Assembly: GCA_019828595.1 (NCBI GenBank) | Contig: JAHQRK010000022.1 | Coordinates: forward strand, 930,001-994,000 | DNA: 64,000 nucleotides | Source of the DNA: Aphanomyces cochlioides | Taxonomy: Eukaryota; Oomycota; Saprolegniomycetes; Saprolegniales; Verrucalvaceae | Direction: 5' to 3' | Part shown: piece after piece, positions 11,111 to 22,859 of the stretch | Layout of the letters: every line of letters starts with the position of its first letter | Numbering within the stretch: position 1 is the stretch's first letter | The notes under the pieces: generated by a model | Database searches by the model: none | What the model saw: the letters and a program-made list of their open reading frames with translations, nothing else | What the model was told of the DNA's origin: nothing | Made by a program: the position numbers and the translations under genes

Positions 11111-12380
11111 TTAACCAAACCAGATGATTTTCGCGATCGATATGATCGAGAGTGTGACGCCTGTGGCCATCATAAAGGCAGCCAACGTTCGGTAACGAAG
11201 CACTTGAACGCTTGAAAAGGTGTGGTGGTCGTCGTTGTCGAGCAATTCCCACAGGAAAAGCCCTGGAAAGGCAAACGAAAGCATGATGCCAGCGGTAGCT
11301 CCAACCCAATCCATGACGTAGCTGACATCTTTGGCAGTCACAGCTAATATCCACGACGTAATCAAGAAAACCTACAGGTTCGAAGTTAAATCCAGCAAGG
11401 TAAACGTGTCAAACCGAAGTGACTGCAACGCGAAATGGCATTTTTGGAACTTTGTAATCTTGCACCAACGATTCCATAACATCTCGAAGTGGCTGGTATG
11501 TCACGGGAGTTTTGCAAACCATGCAAAGCCCCAAAGCCAAGCGAACGCCGTTGATACTCGCATTGTCGTTGGCAAACCCATTCAAAATGTCACCAGGAGG
11601 TGTTCCGTTGAAGCACACGTAGCCTGCAATCGCGGAAGTCAAGTAGAGCCCAAAGCCACCGCCAAGGACGAGGACCAAGACTGTTGGCATCGACTGCTTG
11701 TGGCTGAGTTCGTTGTAGACTTGAGGCACGTTCAAGTGCATGCAATAGCTCAAAGCTTGGATTGGCACCGTGTAAGCAAAACCGCCAAAGCTAGAAGAGT
11801 TGGATGGCTTCGGCTCTGGCCAAGGCTGTGTCGTAGCCTGCCATGTCAAGACCACAACAATGTACAGGACACAAGCCACGACCACAGAATTGGTATAACG
11901 GAGAGCTGTGACTGTGTCAGGAAGGCAGAGAGGAAGGCAGACAGCGGCAAAAAGACCACCAAGGACAAATCGAGAAAGAGGAACAAATGGAGAGAGCATG
12001 TCTATGGCAATCACGATGTACATGATGATTGCTCCGAAGAGGAGCATCACGAGGAGCGTTCGCACGAGCCACAATTGCACTGGATGCCGTAGACGTTGAA
12101 TCAACGATTCAAAGGACTCGGCACCGCCACTTCCATCGCAAGCTACGCAGAGACAAAAGCAGCCAGCGTAGGCCAGCCCTGCTAAGGCCAGCAAAAGGAG
12201 CGACGCTGGCCACACAGTCGCGGCTGACATCGTGCTTGGCAACGTCAAAATGCAAGCACCAGCCATTGTACTCATCAGGCCGAGGAAAGACGTAAAGATC
12301 GTGCCTTCCTTGGGAGCTGGCTCATCGGCCACGGATGGAAACTCGGTGTACTTGGCCAGGAGCGGCTTTGACTCCATCAT
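11111..12380 (-). CDS. Amino-acid/auxin permease family transporter (paralogue 3)
   Basis: Two exons, 12380-11415 and 11371-11111, with a 43-bp intron at 11372-11414, give 408 aa. The first segment has TMAGACILTLPSTMS, and the family landmarks PPGDIL and RLALGLC match paralogues 1 and 2, though overall similarity is much lower. About eleven membrane helices are visible. Its intron lies in a different place from that of paralogue 2 (before VFLITSW), so the introns are independent. The three genes form a local permease cluster, probably with different substrates or membranes. Confidence 0.82.
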
Positions 12381-13239
12381 GTACAGAGACCGTTGAAAAA
12401 GTGGAAGAAAGACACATTGAAGGGAGAAAATTCCCCAAAATCAGTATTCGAGTTCCAATTTGAATCACTTAAAAGATTGATTTTTGTGAATAAATTCATA
12501 ATTTCATACAAATTTCGTGATATTTCATATTGAATATCCAATCATTATTGTGATTATTCTCAGAGAGGCTTGATTCCTATGCGATTTAAAGCAGGTTACC
12601 AAGCTCTACTGCTCGTCAATCTAATAGATAGTTTATCTTTAAAATTTAGATGGATGTTGGGATAGGAGAAGAAACGGCAAGGTCTCGAATAGAAGTCGAT
12701 GATATTCAATATAATCTATATTTATTTAAGGAGATTTTTGTGCAAGTGATTGTTGGTAGCGAGTGAGATGGATATCTACACTGTACATGCGAGTTGAACC
12801 AGCGAAATGATCGTTGCATGTTAGAGCAAGCTAAAGCGCTGATTGCTTACCGCAAGTTGGGTCTCTTTCATGGTGAGCCTTCTTCTTAGCCTTTTCATTT
12901 TTTGCTAAATTTTACTTTTCGGAGAAACAGCAAAATCCAAAAATTCACAAGTGTCAAATGTCGGAATATACAATTTTTCATATGTTATAAAATTAATACA
13001 ATTGACTGTGAGTTCAAACAAGGGTATATTATTTATAGCTCTTGTTTCCAGTGAAGTCATGGTGCTAGGCAAGCTCTTCTTCAGCGCAATATTGGGCATA
13101 ATATTGGCGACGAACTCTGTAGATGAACTCGTTCAACGCCATAATATTCCAAACAGTAAAATAGAATGCTGTGCTTATTCAAGTATTTACTTTTGCAATT
13201 AATCTTCGATTATTTCAAATAATGTATTTTTTTCTACAG
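12381..13239. other. Intergenic, AT-rich
   Basis: Separates the permease cluster from the SNARE gene. Only short, low-complexity open frames are seen. No repeat or RNA gene is recognised. Confidence 0.5.
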
Positions 13240-13260
13240 TTTTATCCGGATTTTATCCGT
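13240..13260 (+). promoter_or_regulatory. TTATCCGGAT box upstream of the SNARE gene
   Basis: Two TTTTATCCG words in tandem (TTTTATCCGGATTTTATCCG) end about 30 bp before the ATG at 13291. The same palindromic word occurs near several other starts in this window, so it is probably a promoter element. Confidence 0.5.
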
Positions 13261-13290
13261 ACATCTTCCAAGAAATCTTCACAAAGCAAG

Positions 13291-14079
13291 ATGGACGGGA
13301 TCTCCGAACGCTTCCAGAGCCTCGAGGAAGACTTTATCGACTGCAAGCGCACGATTAACAACAGTATTCATGACCTGACACAAGGAGAACGTATGGAGAA
13401 GAATATACGAGCCATTGTGCTAATATTAATTCTTCTGTAGAGAAACAAGTCGCGTCGCAAATGGCACAAGCCAACATCGTCGAAGCGCAGCGTTGTATGA
13501 AGCTCATGTCCGTTGAGATCCGTGGAAAGCCCCCAGCAGCGCGGAAAGCGATGCAAGCAAAAGTATACACTCACCCTTTGGCTTCGATTCAATTGCTTCT
13601 CGATAGATCAATGTGTACCGGGACGAATTGCAAGGGCTTCAGCGAGATCTGGACCGAGCCCTTCTCGTCTCGAAACAAACTCCATCGGTTTCCAACGACG
13701 GGAGTGCTCAATACGATCGTATTGTGACCAACACAGCTCGTTTGCAACGGTAGAACCCCTGTCACGTCTGTTTGAGATGACATACTATTATAGAGGGTCC
13801 GATCAACTTGAGCAGTCGAAGCGAATCGTGCTCGAGACGGAACAGATAGGCATATCTGTGATGGACACATTAGCCCAACAACGTGAAACATTGTTATCTG
13901 CCCATGATAAGGTCAAGGAAACACGGGAAACCGCAGGCGATGCACGACGAGTTCTGCAGCGTATGTCCCAGCGCATTCTGACCAACAAGCTGACGCTCTG
14001 GTTTGTCATTTTTGTCCTCATCACGGCCATTTGCTTGGTTTTCTACCACGATTTCATCCGGCCACATATCTACGATTAA
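13291..14079 (+). CDS. VTI1: Vti1-type Qb-SNARE
   Basis: Four exons (13291-13390, 13441-13562, 13607-13749, 13794-14079) with introns of 50, 44 and 44 bp encode 216 aa, the normal Vti1 length. The N-terminus (MDGISERFQSLEEDF) and the spacing of acidic helices fit the Vti1 Habc bundle. The SNARE helix runs from about residue 120 (ARLQRGSDQLEQS) to 190, with ETEQIG as in Vti1. A C-terminal membrane anchor follows (LTLWFVIFVLITAICLVF) with a short luminal tail. Vti1 proteins act in Golgi-endosome and vacuole fusion. All splice phases close correctly. Confidence 0.85.
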
Positions 14080-14533
14080 ATTGAGCAACAAGCTCTTCAT
14101 CATATATTATCTATCTCTCTATCTCCGACCCATCCATGCGTCTGCGTGCATTCCAAGCAGCGTTCAAGGTCATTGCTTATTGCTTGTGTCCCGTGCATCA
14201 ATTTCGTGGAATTCCATCATTTCGACTGACTTTCCACGTCAATTTACAACTGTTTATCATAGGAGAATGTGGTTGTAAGCTAGGCTCGTTGAAGCTCGTT
14301 AGCCTTGTCAACTATCCTCAGCAGACAGAAAACCATCGCCACACTGCTTTTTATGCTTCTCCATTCTCATGGACCTCTTGCCTCTGAAAGAAGAATCTCG
14401 TTTCTTCTTTCGACAAGACGTCGTCCAAACATCACCAAGTGTACATGATTTGCTACTGAGGAACGGATGGAGTTGAGAAGATAACAGTGATATAGAAGCT
14501 AAATTGTGAATTAATGTCTCGTCAGACGGAATT

Positions 14534-16243
14534 TTAAACGACGGCGGAGTGGCCACGTTCTTCGACGAGGAGCTTCCAGAATTCGTGGGTTTCAGCGACA
14601 ACAGATTCGGCAAAGTCGCGGTTCATGCACTTGCCTTCGTAACCGAAGACATTGACATGGGGCAATTTGTAGTCGCGGAGCCAGTCGTGGATGGCAGAAA
14701 TGCAACCTGGCATGTGGGCTTCGATGTCAGCCACGTCGTTGATCTTTGACGCGTAGTGATCTTCGACGTTGATCGCGAGCACCTTCCAGTCGGTTTCGTT
14801 GTCGTCAATCAAAGCAAGAACGCCGAGAACCTTGACTTGCACGATTGAGCCAACATGCCATTGCTTGGTACCGATTTCAATCACATCGAGAGGATCGTTA
14901 TCACCACCGCAACCCGTGCCTTCTGTGATGTGGTCTGGGTCTTCCCATGTTTGTGGCAAAGCACCGTAGTTGAACATCATGTCACCCCAGCCGTATTCGC
15001 GCAATTTACCGTTCTTCGTATCTTGCTTGATTGGGTTGAATGGTTCACCCGTGGCAATTTCGAACTTCTTACGCGTCCACTTAGGGATTTCGCAGACAAA
15101 GTTCACACTGCCGTCAGCGTTGTAGAGAGGAATATCGTGCCAAGGACTGATGCGGACCTTGGAGCCGTCGCGGTTGTGGTAGACGAAATGGACACGGAAA
15201 TCCAACGAAGGGCATGGGCCAGTCATTTCAGTCTCGATGTTACCGATCGCAGGGTTGGCCACACGAGCTTTCAAGAACTTAAACTTGGCTTGATAACGCT
15301 TGACAGCTTCTGATGGTTCTTGCTTGTGATCTTCGTTCCACCACTTCATGAACGAAATGAAATCGACTGAGCCATCAACAGGGCTCATGTAAGCCAAGGC
15401 TTCGTTGGCTTCTTCATCCGTAATAGGTTCACCCAAACGGCGATGGAGATCTTTGAGATCGTTCGCGCTCACACGGCCGCAATTGTCCTTGTCAAATAGC
15501 GAGAAAATTTGCTTCATGCGTTCCAATTCACGTGGTTCCAAAGCAATTGCCGTACCATCGTCCAAAACACTACCACGACGTTGACGTCCACCACCAACTG
15601 GGCGACGATCGCCATGTTTTTCTGCTTTTTGGTACAAGACCAATTCAGAACGAAGGGTCGACACTTCACTGCGCAAATCTTCCAATTCCAACAACATTGT
15701 GGGAACATCAATGTCTTCTCCGCGCCACGAATCGCTGCGAGTCGAGCGGTTCAAGACCAAACCAGATCCTTGACGAGGGCTTCCGATTGGCGACGAGGCA
15801 CCAAATCGCGAGTATGGGACTTGTTCACCATCAGGAACTTCTGGAGCGTTGTTTAATTGTTCTTGCATGGTGGCAATCCACTTGGCAGTTTCTTCAGCCG
15901 AATCCGTGTAGACTTTGTAGCACTTGTTGGTAGGCGTGTAAAACTAGTCGAAAAACATCAATCCCCATTGCGCAAGAATTAAAATTACCTGGAAACCATG
16001 GGGCTTGCCGTCCCAAGTATGCACGGACGAGTAGGAAATCTTACCCTTCAATTCACCTTGCTCGGCAGCTTCAGGGCTGTCGTAGTAAAAAATGATGAGC
16101 GAGCTATCTTGCAAAACGCAGTAGCGTTTCTTCCAGATAAGCGCGTTCTTTTCTGGTTGATTGTACACATAACCAGAGCAGAGCGCAGGCAGCGCTTGGC
16201 TCGTCGTCTTTGCTACGAGTGCGTCGAAAGAAGCAGCGCTCAT
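14534..16243 (-). CDS. PH domain + EF-hand + family I inorganic pyrophosphatase fusion
   Basis: Exon 1 is 16243-15989; a 45-bp intron (15944-15988) separates it from the exon ending at 14534; 554 aa. Residues about 15-115 form a PH domain (YNQPEKNALIWKKRYCVLQD ... ETAKWIATM). A short coiled coil is at about 165-195. An EF-hand loop, DKDNCGRVSAND, is at about 236-247, with a second weaker hand after it. The soluble pyrophosphatase domain fills about 325-550, with the active-site signature GDNDPLDVIEIG. The enzyme should hydrolyse PPi to phosphate with Mg2+. The PH domain suggests phosphoinositide recruitment and the EF-hands Ca2+ control. EF-hand-PPase proteins are known from trypanosomatid acidocalcisomes; the added PH domain is the unusual part. 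Confidence 0.88.
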
Positions 16244-16308
16244 GTCCTTTCCTCTTGTCTTCTCCGCCGCAAATTGAAAAATGACGCGGCAGGCGTTTCA
16301 TTTTGCCG

Positions 16309-16499
16309 ATCCGGATAACATGACTTCGTTTATCCGGAAACCTCTTGAAATAAATACTAAATATATCAAAAAATCAATGTAAAAATATTGCTTATTGAGT
16401 AATGAATACATATAAAATATGAAAGACATAGTAAAAACAAGTATAAAAATACTCAATATTAGCTCAACATTACCGGATAAAGTGTAGATATCCGGATAA
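16309..16499 (-). promoter_or_regulatory. Cluster of ATCCGGATAA boxes upstream of the pyrophosphatase
   Basis: Copies or half-copies lie at 16309-16318 (ATCCGGATAA), 16329-16338 (TTTATCCGGA), 16473-16480 (CCGGATAA) and 16490-16499 (ATCCGGATAA), followed by related words at about 16534-16555. The nearest is 66 bp upstream of the minus-strand ATG. This is the densest cluster of the word in the window. Confidence 0.5.
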
Positions 16500-16559
16500 C
16501 GAATAAAGAAGTCGAGTGAGTTGCGCGCTACTCGCGGATAAAGAAACATCCGTGGATGG

Positions 16560-17578
16560 GAGGACAGGGAGGATTCAAGGGAATATGCACCGTGGATAGA
16601 GCTGATAGATGAAGTCATGGCAAGATATGAGGAGGAGAACAATGAATGTTATCGTCTCGACGTTGACTCGACACGCTCGGCGTTGTAGTACAGTAGTGAA
16701 ATAGATGTTCGAGAGAGAGCCTATCAAGGGGAAGCTTGCAGCCAATAATGCAAACGGTGATAAGCAAGTGTCATAGTGTTAACGATGCAGAAGATAATAA
16801 TTTGATGGTTTGGAAAAGGATGGAAAGGCGGCAAGAAGGAACGAGTGAGGAGAAGAGATGGAGGAATTTGGAGATGGGATTCATCGACGAGATTCATTTC
16901 GTGCGTTCGAAAGGATAACGATCTCGATAAGATTCAAAGTGGTATAACAGACAGAACGGGAGTAGGAGTATACTAGTAATGTTTAAGAGTATATATGTTT
17001 AATTACACTAAAGAGAGCATTAGCCATAAAGTCTTCAGTCTAAAGATAAGAGTTTAAAGAGTACCGTTAAGTCTTGACATTCTATAAGAGTCGAAGATGT
17101 AATTTTAGCAAATCTAGTGAGAACGGAAGTTGATAACCAAAATGGTTATACTTTTCCATGTCGAAAACAAACATCCTTATACATCTATGGTTCATAAGTA
17201 CAAGGAACTTTTGACAACGATAAGCTTTCCAATGGTACAAACCACTTCAATAGGACAAAAATGTCATCACCCGCAGCAACTTACATTATCGCTTAATAGT
17301 CTACCTTTCTTATTTTCATAAGTTGAAGGTTTGGTAACTGAAAAGTGCATAAACATTGTGTAAATATATGCATGGATGTCAGATTGCGTACGAATAACAG
17401 GGTGTACAGCCACTGTTTAGTTCTATTGCGTAAAATGCTTCAGTTTCCATAAGTGTTAAGGATAACTGCATAAGAGGAACAAGACGATAGAGTGTTTATC
17501 ATGCAGGCTTTAAATTTATACAGTAAATCCTAAATTCTCCAAGATATGAGGGATGAGGAACCTTTTTTCAAGACATTG
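16560..17578. other. Intergenic, no gene seen
   Basis: AT-rich sequence with purine-rich stretches (16790-16920) and only short frames. Nothing is supported as coding. Confidence 0.5.
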
Positions 17579-17687
17579 AGAGGGACGAAAGTCCCTCATA
17601 TTTTGATTTAATGATTAAATCTATACAAATTTCAAGTAGAACCAATATAATTCAAGATTATCAAAATATGAGGGATTTTCATCCCTC
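17579..17687. repeat. Nested inverted repeat
   Basis: A perfect 15-bp inverted repeat, TCCCTCATATTTTGA at 17592-17606 and its complement at 17661-17675, frames a 54-bp centre. Each arm also forms its own hairpin (GAGGGACGAAAGTCCCTC at the left, GAGGGATTTTCATCCCTC at the right). A related word, TATGAGGGATGAGG, lies at about 17545. The structure resembles the end of a foldback or MITE element just beyond the 3' end of the recombinase pseudogene. Confidence 0.55.
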
Positions 17688-17817
17688 GAGAAATTCGCAC
17701 TTCAATTTTGTGGCAACTGAAGCTTTCGCAAGATGTTGACTGCTGTTCGCCACTTCAATTGTCCGAATCGGCCGACTCCTTCAGGTAGATGACTCTGTGC
17801 GTCGAGGAACATTCGAT

Positions 17818-19767
17818 TTACCTCCTCGATACAAACAAACCTCGTCCTTTCAGGCTTGACTCGATATGGCGCATGATGAATCGAAGGTCCGAGAAGCGCT
17901 TTTTCGTGTTTTTATTGCAAAGATCGCGCGGGTGAATGTTTCGGAGGGGTGCAATTCTACTTGCACTGTCTCCCAGACACCAATGCTGCCAAGCATGCAG
18001 CAAGCCACAGTTTGGAAGCATGTAGTCTTGTGGTACAGCATGGAACATGCCCCCCCCAACAAAAGGATTCATAAGTATGTGTTGTAGGCTCAACAGACGA
18101 CGATCCGATCACCGCTTGCTCGGCTGTCGAAGCATTTAGCCGTTCAACAACGCCAATTATCCCCGATGTTTTTAGGCATTCAGTGACGATAGATGCAACA
18201 TTTGCTTTTGTTAAGCCACCATTGTTTCCATTTCGTTCGTCCAACATACTTTCAACTCCTTGCACTACCAACGGCACAATATCACTGATTGCAGGGTAGA
18301 GTACATTGATTTCATGTGCCATTTTTGATATGCTTTGTAGTAAGGACACATGTGGAGGCACTCCTGTTGGACAAATATCTCCCGGTTTAGAGTGGCGACA
18401 TACTACACTTGCAAAAAGAGACGGCAGGAGTTGACGATCACAAAACAATCTTGTTGAGAAGAGGAGATGGGGAGGTGGAAGGATCGATCGCAAATATGAA
18501 GAATGGTAAACCACAGATGCTAAAGCAAACTCACAAACATAATTTAGTTGCAAGGGAATTCCAGGAAAACAAACTTCAATGGCTTGCTTCAAATATTCTT
18601 CGCGTTTCTCGAAGAACGGCGGCAAAATTGCAAAGTCAGCGTGATTAGATGGCAAGCCACAAATAGTACGGCCTACATGCATGTCTCCGGCCTTTTCATA
18701 TCGTAAATAGGTATCTTGGACTCCTCCTAGTGCCCACCCAGCACGCAAATTTACAGCCGTTGCTGATGGACAAGCCGTGGATCCAGAAGAACAAAATGTG
18801 GAAGCTCCTTTTCTTATTGAATGGGTTCCAATATCATCCGAATTGATGCCACGTGAAACAATTTCATCCACAACGCACTTCTGATTGAGCAAGCTCTGTA
18901 AAATATGTCGATATCTCTCATACTGCTCTCGCCCAGGGAACAATTTTTCATTCTCTACAGGGAAGCACAAAAGGTAGATTCCTAGTGATAGAATTGGACA
19001 AATGTGGGGCATCAATGGGTTGGCATAAACATGCCTAGGATAACGGGGTCTATCTCCCATTTGGTCGTTCGTCATATGAGCAAAATATATCCCGAGGGCA
19101 TCTTCTTTCCATTCCAAGTGAGAAAAGCAAACAGATACTACGTTTCCAGCCCGACACATTAAATTCCAACATAGCACAGTGAAGCAATGGGCAAAGATAT
19201 TCTCCGGTTTGTCGCTCTTCAAAAAGGACCTGCAAATTATCTGATAGAGTTCGAACGACATGGCGTCTTTCCCTACTTTAATTTTGCCATCGCCATTTGA
19301 TATTGCAATAACTGTCTTGCGTTTGAGGCCTTTGAAATGATTTTTCAGCTCGAGTTCCAAATTTGTTGACATTGTTTCGTGGTAATCACGATAGAGATTA
19401 AACAGGGCCGCTCGATGAGTGTTAAAGGTTGAATACCCTGGTTTTGATCCATCTGCCTTAACGAGTGACATAATCCACAAAAAGAAGTCACGTGCTGTAA
19501 GTATTCCGAACAAAATTGGAGGGTTTGATGGTGCACCACGAAGCCACTGTTTGAGGAAGGCAGGCATGTCCGTTTGTGCTACATCCGACAAGCTCTGTAT
19601 CAAGTTAAGAGATAGTAAGTCGCGATTGTTTGATATAGCCATTGAATGAATTTCATCGATGAACCCGAATATATTGCTCTTGATCTGTCAGAGACGGTGC
19701 TCGCTCGCACTTCGTCAACCTGGGCGGCGAGCTGATCTAGTTCATCGTGCTCGAATGTGCCAGACAT
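17818..19767 (-). pseudogene. Crypton-type tyrosine recombinase, copy A (frameshifted)
   Basis: The frame starts MSGTFEHDELDQ at 19767, shifts by one base in an A run near 19635, then stays open for about 530 codons. Core features of a tyrosine recombinase are present: first Arg in LMCRAGN, H-x-x-R in GTHSIRKGAS, then GWALGG and the likely nucleophile in DTYLRYE. A second frameshift lies in a G8 run (plus-strand C8, about 18050-18058). After it a GCR1_C-like DNA-binding tail continues (LLHAWQHWCLG ... LRFIMRHIE) to 17818. Recombinase plus GCR1_C is the architecture of Crypton transposons, which integrate as circles. Both lesions sit in homopolymers, so sequencing error cannot be excluded. Confidence 0.75.
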
Positions 19768-20119
19768 CACGGAAACTGAAATATGATCGAAGTCATGAAA
19801 TCCAAACGCAACCGTGCTGGTTTGAATGAAACTCCTTCCTTCACAACAGTTGTTTTGTCGAAATCCCACGTCCATCCCACGATTTCCGACTATAAATAAT
19901 TAATACGACGTACAGTGTACTAGTAGTATTAAAAAATCGAAATATTATTGTTTGATACAAAATTGTGAGGAACGGTTTGAATCGACCGAGGTTTCGAATC
20001 GATTCCGAATCGAACGGGCTTCTCTGATTGGCTAGAATTAAGGGCCCGTCTGGATGCCACCTATTATTGAGATAATTCGCATAATCCGAAATTTTTCAGG
20101 ATATATGGACAGATTTTAC

Positions 20120-20256
20120 CAGATCGTCGTGCAAAATGTCTGAATTTTTCCCTTTTAATGATGTCAAATTTTGGTTTTATATGGGATACAGTATAGAAAA
20201 TATTTTAAGACCAAAAAGAGAATTTGTCAGGCAATTTGCACGACGACTCTGTCCTC
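20120..20256. repeat. Imperfect inverted repeat between the two recombinases
   Basis: The word TCGTCGTGCAAA near 20124 recurs inverted near 20235-20246, with partial matching on both sides (about 20 of 28 positions). It spans roughly 135 bp of AT-rich DNA in the divergent promoter region. It could be a small MITE or a recombination site of the flanking elements. Confidence 0.4.
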
Positions 20257-20314
20257 CAATCAATTTACTGGATATACTGTAAATATTCACCAATCTATTC
20301 ATTTAGTTTGAATT

Positions 20315-22523
20315 ATGCCGACTGCGGAGAATTTCACGGTGGAGATCGCTCGCCGGAACCGCATATCCGCGCAAACACGGGCCAGCTACTCGCCAGGAAT
20401 CAATCAAATTGTGAAATGGGTCGTGCTCATGGGGAAAGGAGACGAACTATTGAAACCCGTCGCATCTGATGCGACAAAACGCGAACTTGATTTGTCTAGG
20501 TTTCAATACAAGGATTTTTTAGAGTTTATTGTTTGGACTGTGCGACATCGGTCTGTAGAAATTGGTACTTTGTCATCGTACCGCAGTGCCTTGAAAAGCC
20601 TCTATAAAGACGAAAAGGTGCCTTTACCTGACATGAATGAAACCGACATGCAAGAAATATTCTCTGGTAACTATGTAATATAGCAATAAGCTCAATAAAT
20701 CACTAGGAATTCGTAAGACGCTTGCTCAGGATCTTCAAACGGGTCAAAAAGACTTTTCGGGGAAACGCCCATTGTCGTTTACCGACCTCAGAAGGCTTGG
20801 AAAAGATTCACTTTTGTTGCAGGACGGAGGTTTTTCTCATTTGTTTCTTTTATTGTCTTGGAATTTAATGTGTCGCTCTGTCTCTACACAGAGCATTCAG
20901 TAAGTAATTTCATCGGATCCTTTTTCCTGAACTTGTACTCAAAGGTTTGATCACATGCTCTGCAGAGAAGACTCAATAGGATTTGTTTTCCATAAAACAA
21001 AAACCAAACAAGAAGGTATTTGAGAAATAAATATCGAATTAATATTGGTGAAGGGACAAAAAACAAAGACCCCAAACATTGTTACAGCAATCCGTTTCAT
21101 CCAGAAATTTGCTTATTCTTAGCTATCGGAGTCTATTTAGCTTGCACTCCTCAAATTCAACCGACCAATTTGTTTCCTGGCTCAAACCAAAAAGTATAAT
21201 TGTTTTTGTGCAATCCTATTAATTATTTGATATATAGGATAGGTTTAGCAAGAGTTTGGCTAAATTGCTTGGGTCTGGAAACAAGAAGGACATTGGGACG
21301 CATATATTTGATTCGCAAGGGGTCTGCCACTTTTGTCTCCTCTGGGAGCACAGGTGGCCCATCTATAGTTAGTGTGTGCCTACGCTGTGGGTGGTCACTC
21401 GGAAATGTCATGGAACGATATTTCCGTTATGAGTCAGCCGGTGATCAATTCACCGGACGAGTTGCTGCCGGTTTACCACTGTCGAACTCATCATTTGCTG
21501 CGTTGCCCCCACATGTCCCCAACAACGATAACTCAGTCGTCACAGCAGCTCTTTCAATTACATTTCCAACTCTAGTACACGTAAATCATTTGCGTGGAAT
21601 TTTACGTTTAGCCCTTGCTTCACTTGTCTTTCATCGCGAGTATTTAATTGAATCCCTGGCATCAACTCATCCCTTGTTGTCGTCACACATATTTCGGAAT
21701 AGTGCCGTGATGAATGATCTTGCATCTATCCTTCAAGTACGTTAATCTTTCTGTTATATCTATATATTTAATTATCGCCACATAGATTGGAGAGATTTCA
21801 CCGTTCATGATGTCCACTGGGGTTCCACCACACGTGGAATTGTACAAACAGATTGCCCAGAATGAAAAGTCAATCCTCGAAATACCAGAAAAAGTCTTGG
21901 ATGGCGTGCGCGAGATTGTGAAAGAGCACAGTCTGGGTGCCGAAAACATTTCGAGAGAGTTTTTGGCTTCAGCAATATCCACCGCCATTGCAGCTGTTCA
22001 ACATCGTGCTGCCGGTGGCGATTCTACGTCGCAAGTATCAAAAAATCAAATGGAGTTAGAGATATACCAAGGGGGTGATGGCCTTCATAGGCTTCCTGCC
22101 GATTTTATTTTCCCAAGTGTAAATATTGCGACTGCTTGGCACTTGTGGTGGCGTGGAAACTCCTAGAAGAATATCTTGCCTTATCGTTTGATCAATACCA
22201 ATGATTTACCAACTCGAAAACAAAAAAACATATATTACGAGTGGACTTACATTATGACACGTCTCACGAATTTCTACGAAAGCAAAATGGACAACATGCA
22301 TCCAAAAGATGCATCAGAGCTTGAGCTTGTCGAGACATTTAAAGTTGTTGAGCCGTTTCTATCCACCTCCTTGAATGACCGACCTAACCGTATTTGCCAA
22401 CGAAAATTGTCAACCTGCGTTCGATTGTACCGAAAGCCTGAGGTGCTAAAACATGCAACCAGTTTGAGTGACGACAGCCCAGCCAGAAAGAAGCCAAGAT
22501 CAACCACAACGACGCTTATGTGA
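20315..22523 (+). pseudogene. Crypton-type tyrosine recombinase, copy B (decayed, with introns)
   Basis: A diverged relative of copy A on the opposite strand. It starts MPTAENFTVEIA and runs 122 codons, then is broken near 20683. Later exons join through plausible small introns at 20887-20932, 21016-21053 and 21199-21242, giving LMCRSVSTQSI, then FDHMLCRED, then HCYSNPFHPEICLFLAIGVY. The key histidine segment is frameshifted (DIGTH in one frame, IRKGSATFVSSGST in another at about 21300), but the GWSLGNVMERYFRYE nucleophile region is kept. A further exon (from 21786) leads to a GCR1_C-like tail (ATAWHLWWRGN, then a TAG at 22164-22166, then LPYRLINTNDLP) that ends at 22523. Several lesions make it non-functional. 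Copy A lacks these introns. Confidence 0.7.
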
Positions 22524-22679
22524 TGTTCAGTCGTCTCTACACACTTGTTATAAGCTTCATGAATGAAATTGTACCGTTTTTGTCTTTCTTTGTTTTACGA
22601 CACCAATTCGTTCAAATAGATCGTCTTAATCCTGTTCAGGAAGCTTAAATTCAATATAGGAGATTGTCATACCAATTTG

Positions 22680-22818
22680 TCAACTCTGCGTCATGGTTTG
22701 GTCCATGTCCGTCGGCTTGGCAAGCGCTTTCCACTTGATAAGGGCAGCCTCTTCTCTTCTCTCGACAGATCGTTCTGAGATGAAATCGAAAGCACCATCT
22801 TTTGCAGCCAATGAACGT
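22680..22818 (-). pseudogene. Possible terminal exon or gene fragment
   Basis: A minus-strand frame of about 45 codons with coding-like composition (AAKDGAFDFISERSV ... WKALAKPTDMD), ending in TGA at 22680. No start, upstream exon or recognised family is visible. It may be a leftover gene end between mobile-element debris. Confidence 0.2.
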
Positions 22819-22859
22819 GAAATATTTAATTGATTGGACGAAATAATAGAAGTCAGGAT

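Noticed and set aside
18041..18060. Interpreting the C8 run in recombinase copy A as programmed frameshifting
   Set aside because: A single homopolymer break with a second break elsewhere is better explained by mutation or sequencing error; no stimulatory structure was seen.
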